This document shows positions 62,818 through 64,000 of a stretch of 64,000 nucleotides of DNA, one piece after another. Made by a program: the position numbers and the translations under genes. Within the stretch, counting starts at the first letter, position 1. Each line of letters begins with the position of its first letter. Below the pieces are notes generated by a model. The model was not told where the DNA came from. It searched no databases and was given only the letters and a program-made list of their open reading frames with translations. The stretch spans positions 1-64,000 of the forward strand of contig NZ_JAUFQV010000028.1 in NCBI RefSeq assembly GCF_030409945.1, in the 5' to 3' direction. The stretch comes from Vibrio tapetis subsp. quintayensis. GTDB taxonomy: Bacteria > Pseudomonadota > Gammaproteobacteria > Enterobacterales > Vibrionaceae.

Positions 62818-64000
62818 AGCGTGCGTTTCTCCGCTTGATGTTCTTCTCAACCACAACGTGGTCGAATAGAGGTGCAAACAAGTTCGCGAATAAGATAGCT
62901 AGCATCATACCCTCAGGGTATGCAGGGTTAGCCACACGAATCATTACACACATTGCACCAATCAATGCACCGTATACCCACTTACCGTTGTCGGTAAATG
63001 AAGCCGATACAGGGTCTGTCGCCATGAAGAACATGCCGAATGCAAAACCACCAAGCACTAAGTGCCAGTGCCAAGGCATCGCAAACATTGCGTTGGTGTC
63101 AGAACCGATCACATTGAACAAGAACGAAGTCGCAACCATGCCAAGCATTACACCAATGATAATGCGCCATGAAGCAATGCCCATGTACACAATCATTGCC
63201 GCACCGATCATCAGTGCCAATGTAGATACTTCACCAATTGAACCCGGAATATTACCAATAAAGGCATCCATCCAAGTAATTGCTTCGCCCGTTACACCAT
63301 TGATAAGTGCACCGTTACCACCTTGCGCCCACTGGCTAAGTGCCGTAGCACCAGAGAAGCCATCAGCTGCAGTCCAAACAACATCACCTGAAATCTGTGC
63401 AGGGTATGCAAAGAACAGGAATGCACGACCGGCAAGCGCTGGGTTAAGGAAGTTACGGCCAGTACCACCAAAGATTTCTTTAGCGACAACAACACCAAAG
63501 GTAATACCTAGTGCTGCTTGCCAAAGAGGCAATGTTGGCGGAACGATTAAGGCAAATAAAATCGAAGTAACAAAGAAACCTTCGTTAACTTCGTGCTTGC
63601 GCACCATACAGAACAGCACTTCCCAGAAACCACCGACGATGAACACTGTCGCGTAGATAGGTAGGAAATACGTGGCCCCGAGAAGCATTTTGGTGCCCCA
63701 TCCGGCCTCTGCTCCTAATGTGCCTCCGATTAACTCGGTTGCCCAATAGTGCCAGTTACCTGCGATAACTGAAGCAAGCTCTGCACCTGAATATAAGTGG
63801 TTAAGTGCAACGATAGCCTGATGGCCAGTGTTGTACATACCCCAAAACATGGCAGGGAATACCGCAAACCACACCATGATCATGATGCGTTTTAGATCGA
63901 CACTATCACGTACGTGAGTGCCTTTTTTTGTTACTAAACCAGGCGTATAAAACAACGTTGCTGCTGCTTCATAAAGGGCAAACCATTTTTCGTGTTTACC
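62807..64000 (-). CDS. nqrB: Na+-NQR subunit B, 5' end outside the window
   Basis: 397 residues are visible; the frame is open to the right edge, starting [15 protein letters not shown], so roughly the first 17-18 residues of a usual 414-415 are missing. About ten transmembrane helices. The threonine for covalent FMN lies in [12 protein letters not shown]. This subunit also binds riboflavin, and it is thought to carry the sodium path. An apparent start at 63955 inside the frame is not the real one. Confidence 0.97.
   Translation of the reverse strand, partial: GKHEKWFALYEAAATLFYTPGLVTKKGTHVRDSVDLKRIMIMVWFAVFPAMFWGMYNTGHQAIVALNHLYSGAELASVIAGNWHYWATELIGGTLGAEAGWGTKMLLGATYFLPIYATVFIVGGFWEVLFCMVRKHEVNEGFFVTSILFALIVPPTLPLWQAALGITFGVVVAKEIFGGTGRNFLNPALAGRAFLFFAYPAQISGDVVWTAADGFSGATALSQWAQGGNGALINGVTGEAITWMDAFIGNIPGSIGEVSTLALMIGAAMIVYMGIASWRIIIGVMLGMVATSFLFNVIGSDTNAMFAMPWHWHLVLGGFAFGMFFMATDPVSASFTDNGKWVYGALIGAMCVMIRVANPAYPEGMMLAILFANLFAPLFDHVVVEKNIKRRNARYGK

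Noticed and set aside
1..64000. CRISPR arrays, insertion sequences, prophage or rRNA genes
   Set aside because: No regularly spaced repeats, transposase, integrase or phage structural genes, and no rRNA sequence seen on either strand.

Overview
The window is bacterial chromosome of about 45% GC (estimated by eye) with dense gammaproteobacterial operons. Gene content and order point to the genus Vibrio: an Na+-translocating NADH:quinone reductase operon (nqrB-nqrF) followed by apbE and nqrM, the miaB-ybeZ-ybeY-corC-lnt cluster beside a tRNA-Leu gene, leuS-lptE-holA, rsfS-rlmH-mrdA-rodA-rlpA-dacA-ybeD-lipB-lipA, and a treR-treB-treC locus. A Harveyi-clade Vibrio is my best guess, but I cannot prove the species from the sequence alone.

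Layout. 0-22 kb is conserved core: end of a tRNA-Leu, a lactonase-like beta-propeller, ubiF, miaB (tRNA thiomethylation), PhoH-like ybeZ, the YbeY RNase, CorC, Lnt, leuS, LptE, DNA polymerase delta subunit, ribosome silencing factor and RlmH, then the rod-shape and cell-wall cluster (PBP2, RodA, RlpA, PBP5), and lipoate synthesis. 22-29 kb is the accessory stretch: a small lipoprotein, a DUF2938 membrane protein divergent from a MerR-type regulator, several unknown proteins (one DUF5677-like), and an AraC regulator divergent from a YiaW/YiaV-like membrane pair. The 23.65-28.85 kb part lies between two nearly identical 40-bp terminator repeats in direct orientation. 29-36.7 kb: glyA with a PurR box and three perfect palindromes upstream, a YitT-family protein, the trehalose operon with its repressor and operators, a lysozyme-inhibitor-like lipoprotein and gmhB. 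36.7-44 kb: the methionine importer metNIQ behind MetJ boxes, an exported MTA/SAH-deaminase-like amidohydrolase, an Lrp-type regulator divergent from a LysE exporter, and an AbgT transporter. 44-48.8 kb: the zinc-independent L36/L31 ribosomal protein paralogues with Zur-like and Fur-like boxes, trmO, proS, a TerB/DUF533 protein, yaeP and a DUF4250 protein. 48.8-58 kb: a dCache diguanylate cyclase, an NSS transporter with a TrpR-like operator, a YggN-like protein, a GreA-like factor divergent from a RecQ-family helicase, dinB with a LexA box, and a two-receiver GGDEF response regulator. 58-64 kb: nqrM, apbE and nqrF-E-D-C-B; nqrB runs off the right edge.

How it fits together. The most informative non-coding signals are regulatory: a mer-type promoter with a 19-bp spacer in front of the DUF2938 gene, a TrpR-type operator that suggests an aromatic amino acid substrate for the NSS transporter, MetJ boxes ahead of metNIQ, overlapping Zur/Fur-like boxes between the alternative ribosomal proteins and trmO, and unidentified perfect palindromes between glyA and yitT. 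Several genes start with TTG or GTG behind good Shine-Dalgarno sequences, so I moved a number of starts away from the longest ORF. No IS element, prophage, rRNA or CRISPR array was seen. I did not find an unmistakably new multi-gene system; the best leads are the MerR/DUF2938 unit, the repeat-bounded accessory block, and the hairpin that buries the ribosome-binding region of the diguanylate cyclase.
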